Assembly (NCBI RefSeq): GCF_037893015.1
Contig: NC_133661.1
Location: 189,361,991 to 189,425,990 of the forward strand
Length of the DNA stretch: 64,000 nucleotides
DNA from: Macrotis lagotis
Taxonomy: Eukaryota; Chordata; Mammalia; Peramelemorphia; Peramelidae
Direction of reading: 5' to 3'
Both the position numbers and the translations under genes were made by a program. A model generated the notes under the pieces. That model saw only the letters and a program-made list of their open reading frames with translations, did no database searches and was not told where the DNA came from. Below, one piece after another: positions 49,872-64,000 of this stretch; the first letter of the stretch is position 1, and each line of letters begins with the position of its first letter.

Positions 49872-52236
49872 ATTTTTATTTTTTATTTTTAATATATATA
49901 TATATATTAACATTTTGTATTTGTTTTCCAATTACATACAACAGTAATATATGCCTATCATTCTTTGTAAAATCTTGAATTTTGTAATTTCTCCCCTTCC
50001 CTACACCCCCAGAAGGCTGTCTGATAGTTTCTCTACATTATTTCCATGCTATATATTAATGTAAATTGAATGTGTTATAAGAGTAAACATAAACCCCCTC
50101 CCCCTCACAGGAAGATGAGAAACCTCAAGAAAAGATAAAGAGAAAAAAAATTGTACTTCAATCTGTATTCAGTTTTCAATGACTCTGTTTCTGAGGTGAG
50201 TTGCTTTCTTTATCATAAGTCCACCAGAGAAGTTGCTTCAATATTTTTCCCACAGTTGCTATTATTAGCTGTACCTCCACTTTATTCCTCCCCACTCTCA
50301 TTTATTCTATTCTCCCTCTTCTTTCATCCTGGCCCCCATACAAAAGTGTGTTGAATTTGAGTACTCCCTCCCTTGATCTAGCCTTTTGTCTATCACCTAT
50401 CCCCCCTTTCCCAGACCCATTCCCCTTTATTCCATACCTTTCTTCTTATTTTTCTCTTGGTTAAAGTAGATTGCCTCACCCTATTAAGTGTGTATGTTAT
50501 TTCCTCTCTGAGTCATTTCTGATGAGAATGAAGGCTCACTCATTCCCCCTTGCTTTCCCCTTTTCCATTACATTGAAAAAGCTTTTTCTTGAATCTTATG
50601 TAAATTTTCTTAGCTTCTTCTTCATCTCCTTTCCCTTACTCCCAGTACTTTGCTTTTTTTCACCCATTGACTCCATCTTTTTGCTATATTAAATGATTAT
50701 ATTCCTTCTTCCCATGCAAGAATACAAACAGTTCAATATCATTAAGTTCCGCATAGTTCTTCTCTTCCACTCCCTCTATGGTTCACCAAAGTCCTGTATT
50801 TGGAGATGAAACTTTTTGATAAGCTCTGCTTGTTTCAATAGGAAAGTTTGAAAGTCCCCAGTTTCATTGAAAGTCCATCTTTTCCCCTGAAAGAGCATGT
50901 TTAATTTTTCTGGAGAGTTGATTATCAGTTGTAAACAAAAACCTTTGCCTTCCAGAGTATTATATTCTATCCCTATGAGCCCTTAGTGTAGATAGTGTCA
51001 GATCCTGTGTAATCCTGAATATGGAACGTCAGTATTTGAATTGTTTGTTTCCCGCAGCCTTTAGAATTTTCTCTTTGATTTGGGAGTTTTGGAATTTGAC
51101 TAAAATATTCCTGGAAGTTTTTCTTTTGAGATTTCTTTCAGAAGGTGACTGGTGAATTTCTCGATTTCTATTTTACCCTCTGCTTCTAGGATCTCAGGAC
51201 AACTTTGCTGTATTATTTCTTGAAAAATGAAGTCTAGGCTCTTCTCCTGATTGTGGCTTTCAGATAGTCCAATACTTTTTAAATTACTTCTTCTGGACCT
51301 GTATTCAAGGTTCGTTATTTTTCCATGAGATATTTCCCATTTTCTTCTAATTTTTAGCTTTTTTGCAAGAGTTATTTCTTCCTGATTTCTTGAAAAGTCA
51401 TCAGTTTCCTTTAGTTACATTCTGCATTTTATGGAGTTATTTTCTTCAGAGAGCTTTTTTAATCTTCTTTTCCAGCTAGCCAATTCTGCTTTTGAAGGCA
51501 TTCTTCTCCTCATTTGCCTTTTGCTTTGCTTTTTCCATTAATTCTAAACTGGTTTTCAACATACTATTTTCTTCAGTATTTTTTTGTATGTCTTTCTCCA
51601 AGTTTTTTGATTTGGTTTTCATGATTTTTCTGCATCGCTCTCATTTCTCCTCCCAGCTTTTCCTCCACATCCCTCAATTGTTTTCAAATTCTTTTTTGAA
51701 CTCATATATAGTCCGAGCCCATTTTCTATTTCTCTTGGAGGTTTTGGATATGGAAACTTCAAGTTTGTTGTCATCTGAGTGTGTGTTTTGATCTTTCATG
51801 GGATTAAAGTAATTCTCTATGGTCAGATTCTTCTTTTTCTGTTGTTTACTCATTTCCTCAGCCCAAAACAGCACTTCCAAGACTTTGGTTTTTTTTTTGG
51901 GGGGGTGGGGAACACCCCACTGGGACCTTTATTCCTCCAAGGTCTTATGCTCTCTTGCTTGTGCTTTGATATGTAGTTGGACCCTGGACTTTCCTCTGCC
52001 CTGAGGCTATAAGGAAGAAATTCTGCTTGCTTTCTTAGTATAGAAGCCCAAACTGCAACCTTGATCTGAGTGTAGGCTTGCAACAGAGTCTTACCCTGAG
52101 GGAGAGCAGAGAAATCTCTGCAGATTTCCCTTACCATCACATCAGGCTGCTTTCTCCAGATTCTTGTTGCAGAGGTGCTCCTCACTCCACACTGATTCTA
52201 GTGAAACAGAATTCTCTCACCACCCCTTCAAGCTGT
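49872..52236 (-). mobile_element. ORF1-only LINE-1 (HAL1-type) inside the ERV
   Basis: 2.37 kb, read leftward: 5' UTR from 52,236, ORF1 from about 51,850 to 50,770 (N-terminal part visible in the 51,674-51,880 frame, SISKTSKRNRKWARTIYEFK), a long spacer, then 3' UTR to a T-rich edge at 49,872. ORF2 is absent. Near-identical target duplications (ctctaaagctcttatca against ctctaaagcttttatca) are at about 49,855-49,871 and 52,239-52,255. Its spacer to 3' UTR passage matches that of the element at 8,591-11,454. Confidence 0.85.
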
Positions 52237-52956
52237 TCCCAGTGATCTCTAAAGCTTTTATCAAACTAAATTATTGGAAGTTTAGTTGTAATTGCATTGG
52301 AGTTTTAAATGAATCATATGCATGAGATTTGATTCTTTGAGTTTCTGCGTAAAGATGTCTGGAAGACAAAAGTATAGATAGTGGCATATTCATTATGTTC
52401 TTGTTCTAAGGGGAATGAGATGTTTAAATAATAATCTTTTATTTAATGTAAACTAGTAATGCATGTTTAATTTTAAAGAAGTCAAGAATGTGAACTTCTT
52501 TTGGTAACTGCAGACATCTGATGTAGGGGGCTCTGATGGATAACTGAACAAATAACAATTGTATGGTTCCACTTTCATATAACTTATCTATGAGTAAGAT
52601 GTATTTATCAATTATGTGATATTCTTTTGTAACTGAAAAGAGATTATATTTATATACTTTGGTTATCTTTTATGAATATATGTTATTTAAGTACAGTATT
52701 GTTAAAGCCTGGGATTACCATGTGATTGCTTTGAAGGGTAATAAGGGAAATAACAAAAATTATGACCCCTTTTGGGATATATCTATGGGTTCATGAATAA
52801 TGCAACAATAGGATAATTGCTTTGTACAATCTAGTAATTTGTGTGTTATTCTTAGGGTAATGTGGTTGTATTGTAATTATAACATACGTTGGAAATTTAA
52901 AGTTACCTAAAATTTTCTAATGGTTTTAAAGAATTCTGAAAGTAATTCGAATGTTG

Positions 52957-53095
52957 AGGGGGCAGCTAGGTAGCTCAGTGGATAGAGTACTGACCCTGGC
53001 TTAGTACCTGATTTCTAATCGGACCTCAGACACTTAATTATTACCTAGCTATATGATTTTGGGCAAGTAACAACCCTAATTTCCTTGAAAAAATA
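52957..53095 (+). mobile_element. tRNA-derived marsupial SINE inside the ERV
   Basis: Head agggggcagctaggtagctc, then cagacacttaattattacct and atttccttgaaaaaataaaa. Confidence 0.85.
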
Positions 53096-55205
53096 AAAAT
53101 AATTTATGTTAAGATTGGCTAGTAAACAACTTTATGTATAGAGGTTTCTAGCTATATATGAGAATTGGGAATATTTTGGATATGTATATATATTGCAAAG
53201 TTGTGTTTGTTTTCTTTGAAGTAAAGGCACATTGTGTTATGAGAAAGATAATTTGAGATTTTTCTATACAATCTCCTGGACAAAGGTCATGTTTATTTTT
53301 TGTAAAATACAACAAGCTAGAAGGAAGGTTCTCTAGCCAAGGGGAATCTGATACACCATCTTTATATAGAGATAGAATAGATATAATTTAAGATAAAGGG
53401 ATGCCTCTAGCAAGAGGTAGGAGATGAGGCCTGTAGGACCAGTCTTAGTTAGAATACCTGGTTTTATCAAGGGCTCAGGAAGGACATTCAGAGCTTTAGG
53501 TGGGGATTCATTAATTAGAACCCCATTAAGACTGTAATTAGAATTTAGTGAATTGGACTCCCTGGAAGTTCTAATTAGGTAAAACAACTAATTTAGATCA
53601 TGGGACTTTTAATCATTTTTCTCTTTTTATGTCAGATACTAGGACAGTAAACTAGAAGAATCTACTACGATGTCAATGTGTTTTCTTGGAGCCAAGGGAC
53701 ATATGAATAATGTCTCATCTGAAAGAATAAATCTGGCTTAAGACACTTGACTACCCATATGACCTCTGCCTGGATATTGACATTTGATGTTTATATCTAT
53801 AAAGGAATTTTTCCTTAATATCCTGGATCTTTATAGTTACTAAGCAAAGCAGAAAAAAAGTTTTAGGCAAATTGGATTTACTAGTCAGATAATTTAGGTG
53901 TGACACCTTCTGTCAGCTACATGTTCAGGTCGAAATTAGTTTTCCTTAATTTTTATGTTAGCTGTGATATTTAGGTAAGAAGAATGGGACATTCTTAGGA
54001 TAATTAGAGTCTCGAGCTCTTATTTAGGGAAAGAAATGTGAGTCAGAAAAGTATATCAGGAAACTGAAAACATGGGTATATTTTGGAATAAAATTCATTT
54101 TGGTTAAGTATGTTTGAGTCGTTATGGTAATGAGAGCAAAAGGTTAAGAAGTGTTTATGCTACAAATTTAAGTTAAGGTGATAATTCTCATTGTGAATTT
54201 TTTCATGTAGTAAAACACCAAAGGAAGTTTATTGTGTGAAGTTAAAGTTTGTATGTCAATTAGACAGTGTGTAAGGCAAAATGTAAATTGTAATAATCTC
54301 CAAAATCTCACTGTCTTGTGAAGAAAACATGTATTTTGATCTCAGTAAAATGATAAACAGTTTATTTACCAGAAGACAAGGGTTTAACAAGTCATCTGAG
54401 TGAGAGAGAACCTTTTGGAAGAGATGAAGAAGGTGCAGAAGGACATAGGATGTCTCCAGGGAAGAAGAAAAGGAAGGACTGGACCAGTTCATCTCCACTG
54501 TCTCTCACCTATGTGTATGTTGTTTAGTCAGGGCATCTGTATCTGTAATTTCTCTCTGATTTTGTAAATGTGATCCCCCTCCTTATGCCCCTCTTCTTAT
54601 AGAAAGGAAGAGGAGAGGCACGGTGAAGATGTTCCCCACTGAGAGAAAAGGAGGAAGATTATTGGGTGGTATGATTCTGTATATCCTGTCTAGGGAGAGT
54701 TCTATCTGTGATTTAGAGAATGGGGTTTTAGTAATGGTGGGAAGATAATCTAGCTGACAGAAGTCAATACCCAGTCTTGTGGTGTGTCTAACTGTTAGAC
54801 TTGTGGTGGTCCACAGAAGTTTGAAAATTGGCCTTGGGTGCCAGTCTCTCTGGGTTCAGCCTAGATTCTCAGTTCCTGGTCAGAGATGCATAGAGTTCTG
54901 TGGCACAGGACTCTGATCCAGAGGAGAGAAACACCAGTGGCATATGACTAAGTCAGTTCAGGGTGATTAATGTTTATACCAGTGTGACTAGGATATTTTC
55001 CTGTGGAGTAGCAAATGTCTGGACATGTCCAGAAGCAGGGTACATATATTCTGGATTGTACAACTTAAAGAGATAGGTGGACTAAGACTCATGTGAGCTA
55101 TAATGATGATACCTATATCCATTGTAAAGATGTGCAAACTGGGGAACTTGTTATAAAGGAAACTGTAATTATGAGTTAGTATGGACTTTCGAGGAAAGTG
55201 CAGAT
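53096..55205 (+). other. ERV interior, decayed; regions not assigned
   Basis: Lies between the SINE and the env-like stretch. No confident gag or pol domain was recognised by eye. Treated as decayed ERV interior on position. Confidence 0.4.
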
Positions 55206-55652
55206 ATGACCATTTGCAAGAAAAATAATTCAAGTAACAACACTAGATATATTAGTTATTTTGGGGATTGGCCTATTGACAAAATATCAGGGATACATTT
55301 TGGTCAATTTTGGAGCCAGGAATACCTATCTAAAGACATTGGGATAAAACTTGCCAGTGGAAGGAGGTACAGTAATTTTGGTAATGTACCTTACTATCAT
55401 GATGATTATAGGGCTTATTTAGGTAGACCCCCTAGTAGTAAGGATGAAGAGCATTATCCATTTGTTGGAAACTGGGAAGCTATATTCATGGAAGACCAAC
55501 TGGCACTAAAGGAACATTATTGGATTTGTACTACTACTGTCTACATCCATTTTTCCAAAGGACTTGGAAGGGAGTTGTTCTCTAGGCTTAATGTCCATTT
55601 ACCTTGGCACAGGATTGGAGCTGGGGTTATAGAATCTCAATTTATATCCTGA
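55206..55652 (+). pseudogene. Env-like remnant in the class I ERV (weak)
   Basis: A 148-codon uninterrupted stretch lies 0.7 kb before the polypurine tract, where env is expected. Tryptophan- and tyrosine-rich motifs (GDWPIDKISG; HYWICTTTVYIHF) fit a surface-protein remnant in general character only. The call rests mainly on position. Fossil. Confidence 0.35.
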
Positions 55653-56395
55653 TTAGATTCTAAGCTGCAGTGGAAAAATTACCAATTAGATAGCTGTTGG
55701 GTCCCCCTGGCCTACTGGGAGAGTGACTGGACTCAGGAGATAAATGAAACATGTGCATGCAGGTGGAGTTGTTAGCAGGACAACTACTAGTCCTTTTTAT
55801 TCAGAGTATCAGACAGTTCTTTACAACAGAAAACCACAACATTAGCAAAAAAGAAGGACAAGTCCAGAATGTTTCTCAGATTTATGCAGGATATAAACTT
55901 GTTCAGGATGTTTGTGTATAAGGCTTATAATGGAAGCAAATACATGCATTGCTGTAGAGGTTTTGTTTTAGTAGAGTTCCATGGAAAGATTTCTGCAAGA
56001 GCGTCACATTAGCCCAGAAGAGGTCATTCTGAACTTTCATCCAGTCTCCTCATGCAACTCTCAACAGACAGCTAGGGTCTTGACTTGCTGGCTGGCTAAG
56101 CCATGCAAACAAATCTGTTGATTGTACAAGGAGGAGTTTCTGGTAAATTGAATCTATCAAGTTGCTGCCTAAAGATAGATAACAAAAGGCAAGTGGTAAA
56201 AGACATCAGAAAGTTGAAATGCTCCTGCACAAAGCTGGAAAATAAGACAGGTTGATGTCTCTGATAATGAAGAAATAACAATTTGATAGAAGAAAATTCA
56301 GTAGTTATATCAATAACAAATATTGTAATTCAAGAAAGAAATCACAAATAAGGTATGGAACCCAAAATTCTTATTATAGAAGAAAAGGGGGAATT

Positions 56396-56860
56396 GAGAG
56401 GAAAATGTGGGTGTTTGAGTTCCACAAGAATGTGAAGAGAGAATTGATAGTTTACATTACAAAGACTAGGGTCTGCCTATATTGCTGCCTTTGGGCAGGT
56501 ACTGAGTTAAGACAAAATATTTAGCCTCCATTTGATCAAAAACTTATGAGATTTCCCCAGATGTTTATAATTTTGCCCAGTGTCTTGACCTTCTCCTTTG
56601 CCCATGCTCAAGGAGATCTAGGTGTTTTTGCTCATTAGTAGAATGAGCAGGGTGGACCAAATTTATGAGAGCCAATGAATTACTTAGATTGTGACCCCAG
56701 CATATGTTTGGCATGAGGGGCCAGGAACAAAGCCTTTCAAAGTGCATTAAAGTCCTTGTATTTGGGGATTTCCCTGCCTCTTTCTCCCACCATGAAGGAA
56801 ATGTGCCATTTTGTTAAGATATCTTAAAAATCCATTTCAATAAAAATGAAAGTACACTAA
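56396..56860 (+). repeat. 3' LTR remnant of the class I ERV
   Basis: Starts TGAGAGGAAAATGTGGG after the polypurine tract and runs about 460 bases to the junction with an L1 5' end. Confidence 0.6.
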
Positions 56861-56867
56861 ACAAATC

Positions 56868-59545
<2,678 letters not shown>

Positions 59546-59644
59546 TGTCATGGCTTCTATTCCGTTCTGTGGAAATGCAGAAAATGATTATTTCAGGAAA
59601 GATATAAAGAAAACACCTTTCTTAAATATACTTCTATTAGATAT

Positions 59645-59935
59645 TAATGATGACAACGATGATGTCAGATAGTATTTATAGAACATTTTAAAGTGTGCAA
59701 AATGCTTTATACATATTACTTCATTTTTCATCATACTAGCTCTGGGAGTTGGGTTCTATTACTATCTCCCTCTTATAGATGAGTTAAGTAAGACACAGTA
59801 TTAGGTGTCTTGACCAGGTCATATACACCTCTTAAGTATCAACAGGTTTCTGGGGCTAGATTGGAACTCAGGTCTTCCTGACTCTAGTACTGGTGTTCTA
59901 TCCACTGCACTACCTAGCTACCCCTACTTTTTTCC
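59645..59935 (-). repeat. MIR-like SINE at the left edge of the inverted third copy
   Basis: gtgcaaaatgctttatacat, then tagatgagttaagtaagaca and ctgcactacctagctacccc. Its head (right end) is at the same place, relative to the L2 and unique DNA, as the SINE at 18,545 and 34,016. The 3' half looks more complete here than in A or B. Confidence 0.65.
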
Positions 59936-61130
59936 TTTGATTTATGAAAATGTAGCCCTTGAATATTTATAACCCATTTACTGTAAGTAAATCAAAGTGG
60001 TAAGGACTAAGATGAATGAAATAGTGAAAGAGGCATGACCTTGACCACAAGGATATTACAATATTGAGGAAAGCAGAATACACATGCCTGAGATAATAAA
60101 TATAATCTAGCATATTTTGTACAACAAATTCATGGCACAGACAATCAATATTGTGGGAACTCAGAGGAGAGAGAATTCACTGAGATCTGGATTCATCAGG
60201 GAAGTTTTACACAAAAGAATTGGCACTGGCCTTTGAGAGATAGGTAGGATTTAGATAGGAAGAAAAGAGGGGGATGGTGGTATAGGAAAGGGAGATGGTT
60301 TGCACAAATGGACTGAAGCAAGTCTGGGAACAGTAAGTAAAAGAATATGATTGAAGTGGGTGGTTCATGAAAGGAATAGTAGGAGACATGATCAAAGGAT
60401 AAGTAAGTTCATTAGTAACATCATTTATTATAAAGCCATTCCTAACTTTTTAAAATGGTGACAATGAGTAAAACAAAAAATTATTTTCAAACTTCACTCA
60501 CTGGAATATAAAAAGGATTTGGTTATTGTCAGCATCATTTAATTTGCTAAACAGTCCTAATAGGACTTGTAGCAGTGATGTTTTGGATCTTATTGTTTAA
60601 TTTTCAGGGTACTTATACATTAGAAAGCAACAGACAACCACCGGCTAATCTTAAGATTGTGATGAAAAATGTTAATAATGAAGTTTGGCCATTGGATAAT
60701 GTCCTGCAAACATTTTTTTTAAGTTACTTATTAAATAATTATTAGTAACAAGCAAGGACACTCTTTAGAGTGTAAGAAGTAATATCCTTACAGCATATTT
60801 TGAATCCTAGGTGATATTCATGGTCCCTATTGTAAGCTTGGCACTATGAGTCATATCTTGGAATAAAAGTAAAAGCATTCTGAATTGCAAGGAGGGTTTG
60901 CCCAGTATAGGAATAGAATGGGCTATTGGTTTCTACAAATTTCTTAGGGTACAGTTAAATGAATGTTTGTAAAAGGATAAAAAAGTATATAAGATAATAT
61001 TTTTACCTTGTAGTAAACTTCTGGTATGCTTACAGTTGTTTTGATAGCTTGTTCAGTCAATTTCGTGTTAATGAAGTTTCATTTTCTGTGTTGCTTCCAA
61101 GTTTGCATGTGTTTTTTTTCTAGACCAACT
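59780..61130 (-). repeat. Third, inverted partial copy of the OR-linked segment
   Basis: The reverse complement aligns collinearly with about 32,800-34,060 of copy B and 17,380-18,640 of copy A. It includes unique anchors outside any repeat, such as cagaaaatgaaacttcatta, ctatactgggcaaaccc and aataagatccaaaacatcac, and then an L2 tail and a SINE head in the same order. The OR exon itself is not included. The right edge passes abruptly into L1 ORF2 sequence at about 61,135. Confidence 0.8.
60030..60440 (-). repeat. L2 LINE 3' end in the inverted third copy
   Basis: Reverse complement of the L2 at 33,560-33,975: gaccttgaccacaaggatat, a gagaattcactgagatc box and gataggtaggatttagatag. Confidence 0.72.
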
Positions 61131-61134
61131 CATC

Positions 61135-61585
61135 ATCACCATTTTTTGAAGAGTTTTTATTCCAATAGCTGGATTCCAATAGTTGGAACTATCAAACAGC
61201 AGATTACTATAATCATTTCCTGCTATTGCATATAGTCTATGCCACTGATCTACCACTCTATTTCTTAGCCAATACCAGAAAGTTTTGATGACTGATGCTT
61301 TATAATATAATTTTAGATCTGGAAGACTAAGTCACCTTCTTTTGCACTTTTTTTCATTGAATACCTTGAAATTCTTGACCTTTTTTCCTCCATATAAATT
61401 TATTTACAATTTTTTCTAACTCCTTAAAGTAATTTTTTGGAGTTTTGATTTGTAGGGCATTAAACAGGTAGATTAGTTTTGGTAGAATTGTCATTTTTAT
61501 TATAATAGCTCAATCTATCCTTGAGAAGTTGACGTTTTCCCAGTTATTTAAATCTGATTTTATTTGTGTGAAAAGTGTTTTTTGA
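61135..61585 (-). mobile_element. LINE-1 ORF2 internal fragment
   Basis: Antisense ORF2: cttagccaataccagaaagt, then tgatgctttataatataatt and tagatctggaagactaagtc. It matches 3,350-3,650 of the full-length L1. Its left edge is inside ORF2, so it is a break and not an insertion end. Confidence 0.78.
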
Positions 61586-61589
61586 CAGA

Positions 61590-62427
61590 TTTTATTTATT
61601 TTGAGTTTTATAAATTTTCCCCATTGTTGCTTCCCTACCCCTACCTCCTACAAAAAACATTCTCTTAGTCTTTACATTGTTTCCATGCTATATATTGATC
61701 TCAGTTGAATGAGATGAGAGAGAAATCATATCCTTAAGGAAGAAAAATAAAGTATAAGAGATGGCAAGATTACATAATAAGATAACGGGTTTTTTCCTAA
61801 ATTGAAGTTACCAATAGTCTTTGGCCTTTGTTCCAACTCCACAATTCTTTCTCTGGATACAGATGGTATTCTCCATTGAAGGTAGTCCACAATTGCCCCT
61901 GGTTGTTGCACTGATGGAATGAGTAAATCCATCAAGGTTGATCATCAACCGCATGTTGCTGTTAGGGTGTACAACATTTTTCTGGTTCTGCTCATCTAGC
62001 TCAGCATCAGTTCAGGCAAATCCATCCAGGCTTCCCTGAATTCCCACGTGTCCTGGTTTCTAAAAGAAGACTAGTGTTCCATGCCATATAACACATTTTG
62101 TTAAGCCATTCCTCAAATGAAGGACATTTACTTAATTTCCAATTCTTTGCCACTACAAACAGGGCTGTTATGAATGTTTTTGTACAAGTGATGCTTTTAC
62201 CCTTTTTCATAATCTCTTCAGGGTATAGAACCAGTAGTAGTGTTGCTGGATCAAAGGGTATGCACATTTTTGTTTCTCTTTGGGCATAATTCCAAATTGC
62301 TCTCCAGAAATGTTGGATGAGTTCACAGCTCCATCAACAGCATATTAGTGTCCTAGATTTCCCCCATTCATTTCAACATTGATCATTGCTCCTTCTGATC
62401 ATATTGGCTAGTCTAAGAGGTGTGAGG
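61590..62427 (-). mobile_element. LINE-1 3' end, nested and 5'-truncated
   Basis: Antisense 3' UTR from about 61,590 (cattgtttccatgctatata), then ORF2 C-terminus (ggtatagaaccagtagtagt; ctaagaggtgtgaggtg). It stops at 62,427, where an LTR begins. Confidence 0.82.
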
Positions 62428-63107
62428 TGTGAAGGGTTAATACCCATTCTGATACTGATCAAGACCATATGCTGGTTCCCCCACCCAATGTCCCCCAACA
62501 CTTTTGCATTAACTTAACTGACATTTCATGTGCCAAATACTCCTAGGAACTAGTGAATCCTGGAAGTTGAATCCTGGGAGGTTTGGCTTCTTTGCCCAGA
62601 GGTTCAATGTTTAATTAATTTCAGAACTTTGGTTATGAGCCTTCTTAGGTCATGCATGTACTCTGCCCAGGTCTTGCATGAACTCTTCACATGTCCTGTT
62701 TAAGTGGCAAAAAAGCTTATATAAGCCTATTGGCAGTGTACCACCTTTGTCTGGGACCCCTTAAAAGTCCCTAGCATTGAGTAGCCCCTTGCAGTTTTTC
62801 CCATGGTAAAGATTCTCTGCCTGGGATTTTTCCCAATCAGGACTCTGAAAGCTGTATGACCCAGGATTCCCCCACCATTGTTGCTTCAGTTGTTGTAGCT
62901 CCCGCGATTCGTGATGTTTTCTTTTAATATCTATGTTTATGTAGGCTTTTATTTTCTTTTTATTATATTGGTACTTATTGGTTACTTTTGCTGTAAAACT
63001 TATTTATTTCTACCTGTTTTATAATCATTTTATTAAATACACTCTTTTTTAGTTTTTTTGGTGTGAACGTGTGATTTTATAGGAGTGAATTCAAAACTCC
63101 TTAATCA
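62428..63107 (+). mobile_element. LTR of a second endogenous retrovirus-like element
   Basis: Begins TGTGAAGGGTTAATA exactly where L1 sequence stops and ends near ttaatca at 63,107. A TATA-type promoter sits in a palindrome (gcttatataagc) at about 62,715. A possible primer-binding site follows (tgtgtcgcaaacaggatt, about 63,117). Family not assigned. Fossil; the other end lies outside the window. Confidence 0.65.
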
Positions 63108-64000
63108 AACAAAATTTGTGTCGCAAACAGGATTTGCTTTACAAAATGCCATTTTTAGGGGCAGCTAGGTGGTGCAGTGGATAGAGCACCGGCCCTGGAG
63201 TCAGGAATACCTGAGTTAAATCTGGCCTCAGACATTTAATAATTACCTAGCTGTGTGGCCTTGGGCAAGCCACTTAATCCCATTTGCTTTGCAAAAACTA
63301 AAAAAAATGCCCTTTTTTAAAGAAAAAATGCAGAAAAGAAGAGATATGCATATACTAGGTTGGGAAGATTTATGTTATATTCATCCTTTGATAGAGAATG
63401 GGCATATGTCAGCGGGCCACATGAAGATGGGGAAGCCATTTGAAACAAGTGTCTCCCCCACAAGCAACTGAATGTTTGAAGCAAATAACTGTGGAAAATG
63501 GCAAAGGTATGACAGGAGTCTGTAGAAGGGGGTGGGATCAGAGAGATAAGACTATGGATGAAATTCTACAATGTCAGAACTTTATTTTAGGAGATCAGGT
63601 ATGCAATTATCAGTGTGTAGTTGAAAAAGCTGTCATTAGAATGTCACAGTTTAAATTTGTGAAGACAAAAGGGAAGATTGATAAAAAAGAATGCTCATAC
63701 TATGGGGAGGGATGCAGATACATATGATTTGGCTTTGATTGGAGTAGTCTGCTATAATACCTTAGTCCAGAGGGGCCCCCTGGATATAAAAATTTGATGA
63801 TGACTTTGCTGCTTAGAGAAGCAGGCAGAAGTTTTGGACAAAATCTCCAAATTAGAGAACTCAGGCAACTGTGAGTATACTCATGACAATAAATCTTGAT
63901 ATAGGAGTGGTGAACATGCTACTGGTCAGTCTCAAGATAAATATAAAAATAGAATTTCCTGAAAATATTTGTTTATTGCCCCACAATAAGCTGGAGTGAA
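63108..64000 (+). mobile_element. Interior start of the second ERV-like element (runs off the window)
   Basis: Continues from the LTR through a leader and, after the SINE, into sequence that may be gag-like by position. No diagnostic domain was recognised. Cut by the window edge. Confidence 0.4.
63158..63303 (+). mobile_element. tRNA-derived marsupial SINE in the ERV leader
   Basis: The cleanest SINE in the window: ggggcagctaggtggtgcag, then agcaccggccctggagtcag, taattacctagctgtgtggc and catttgctttgcaaaaacta. Flanking duplications are aaatgccattttta and aaatgcccttttttaaa. It is the last insertion in the nested stack. Confidence 0.93.

Larger units (their letters stand above)
48540..56860 (+). 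mobile_element. Old class I (gammaretrovirus-like) endogenous retrovirus, broken
   Basis: Supported by a primer-binding site of tRNA-Pro type right after an LTR end (tttggggcttatcc at about 49,056-49,069) and a polypurine tract (agaaaagggggaattga, about 56,380-56,396) directly before a TG-starting LTR. The two LTR remnants share a diverged block, with gtgccattttgtta at about 48,981 and 56,806. The interior is about 4.8 kb once the L1 at 49,872 and the SINE at 52,957 are removed. It is clearly dead with many breaks; LTR divergence and nested insertions make it old. Confidence 0.72.

Noticed and set aside
55206-55652. 148-codon frame as a host gene or captured env
   Set aside because: It sits at the env position of a decayed ERV, is far shorter than an env protein, and has no sign of being kept as a host gene. 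Listed only as a fossil remnant.
59645-59935. Third-copy homology explained only by shared MIR and L2 repeats
   Set aside because: Collinear matching continues through non-repeat DNA to about 61,130 in the same order as A and B, so a true inverted duplicate is more likely.

Overview
This is nuclear DNA from a mammal, almost certainly a marsupial and probably an Australasian one. The evidence is a short tRNA-derived SINE in many copies (5' box 'ggggcagctaggtgg', 3' end 'gccttgcaaaaac', WSINE1-like), dense L1 of marsupial type, and older MIR and L2. I see no bacterial, plasmid or viral genome organisation. Nearly all of the many short open frames lie inside repeats. The only two intact protein-coding genes I can support are olfactory receptors.

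Bases 1-37,340 are a tandem segmental duplication. Copy A (about 1-22,880, entered part-way) and copy B (about 24,450-37,340) each carry one intact family-4 olfactory receptor gene on the minus strand (15531-16469 and 30894-31823). The proteins differ at about 21 of 308 positions. The copies share old L1, MIR, L2 and SINE insertions and differ by later events. A full-length L1 (1,883-8,309), an ORF1-only L1 (8,591-11,454) and a SINE (13,654-13,802) are only in A. Three SINEs (27,497; 30,435; 36,818) and a 46-bp perfect inverted repeat (35,611-35,734) are only in B. The matching empty sites can be read in the other copy, so the order of events is unusually clear.

Bases 37,345-44,990 hold a broken antisense L1 with a sense L1 3' end nested in it, then mostly unique DNA with scattered MIR, L2 and SINE pieces and microsatellites. 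Bases 44,990-48,500 hold two L1 5' halves head to tail. Bases 48,540-56,860 are an old, broken class I (gammaretrovirus-like) endogenous retrovirus with a tRNA-Pro-type primer site, a polypurine tract and remnants of both LTRs; a second ORF1-only L1 sits inside it. Bases 56,868-59,545 are an internally deleted L1.

Bases 59,780-61,130 are a third, inverted and partial copy of the OR-linked segment (homologous to about 17,330-18,640 of A). It breaks off into a stack of nested elements: L1, then a second L1, then an LTR element, then a SINE. An OR gene in this third unit, if it survives, would lie beyond the right edge on the plus strand; none is visible here. I found no new biochemical system. 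The main interest is how the OR repeat unit has evolved and the ORF1-only L1 family.
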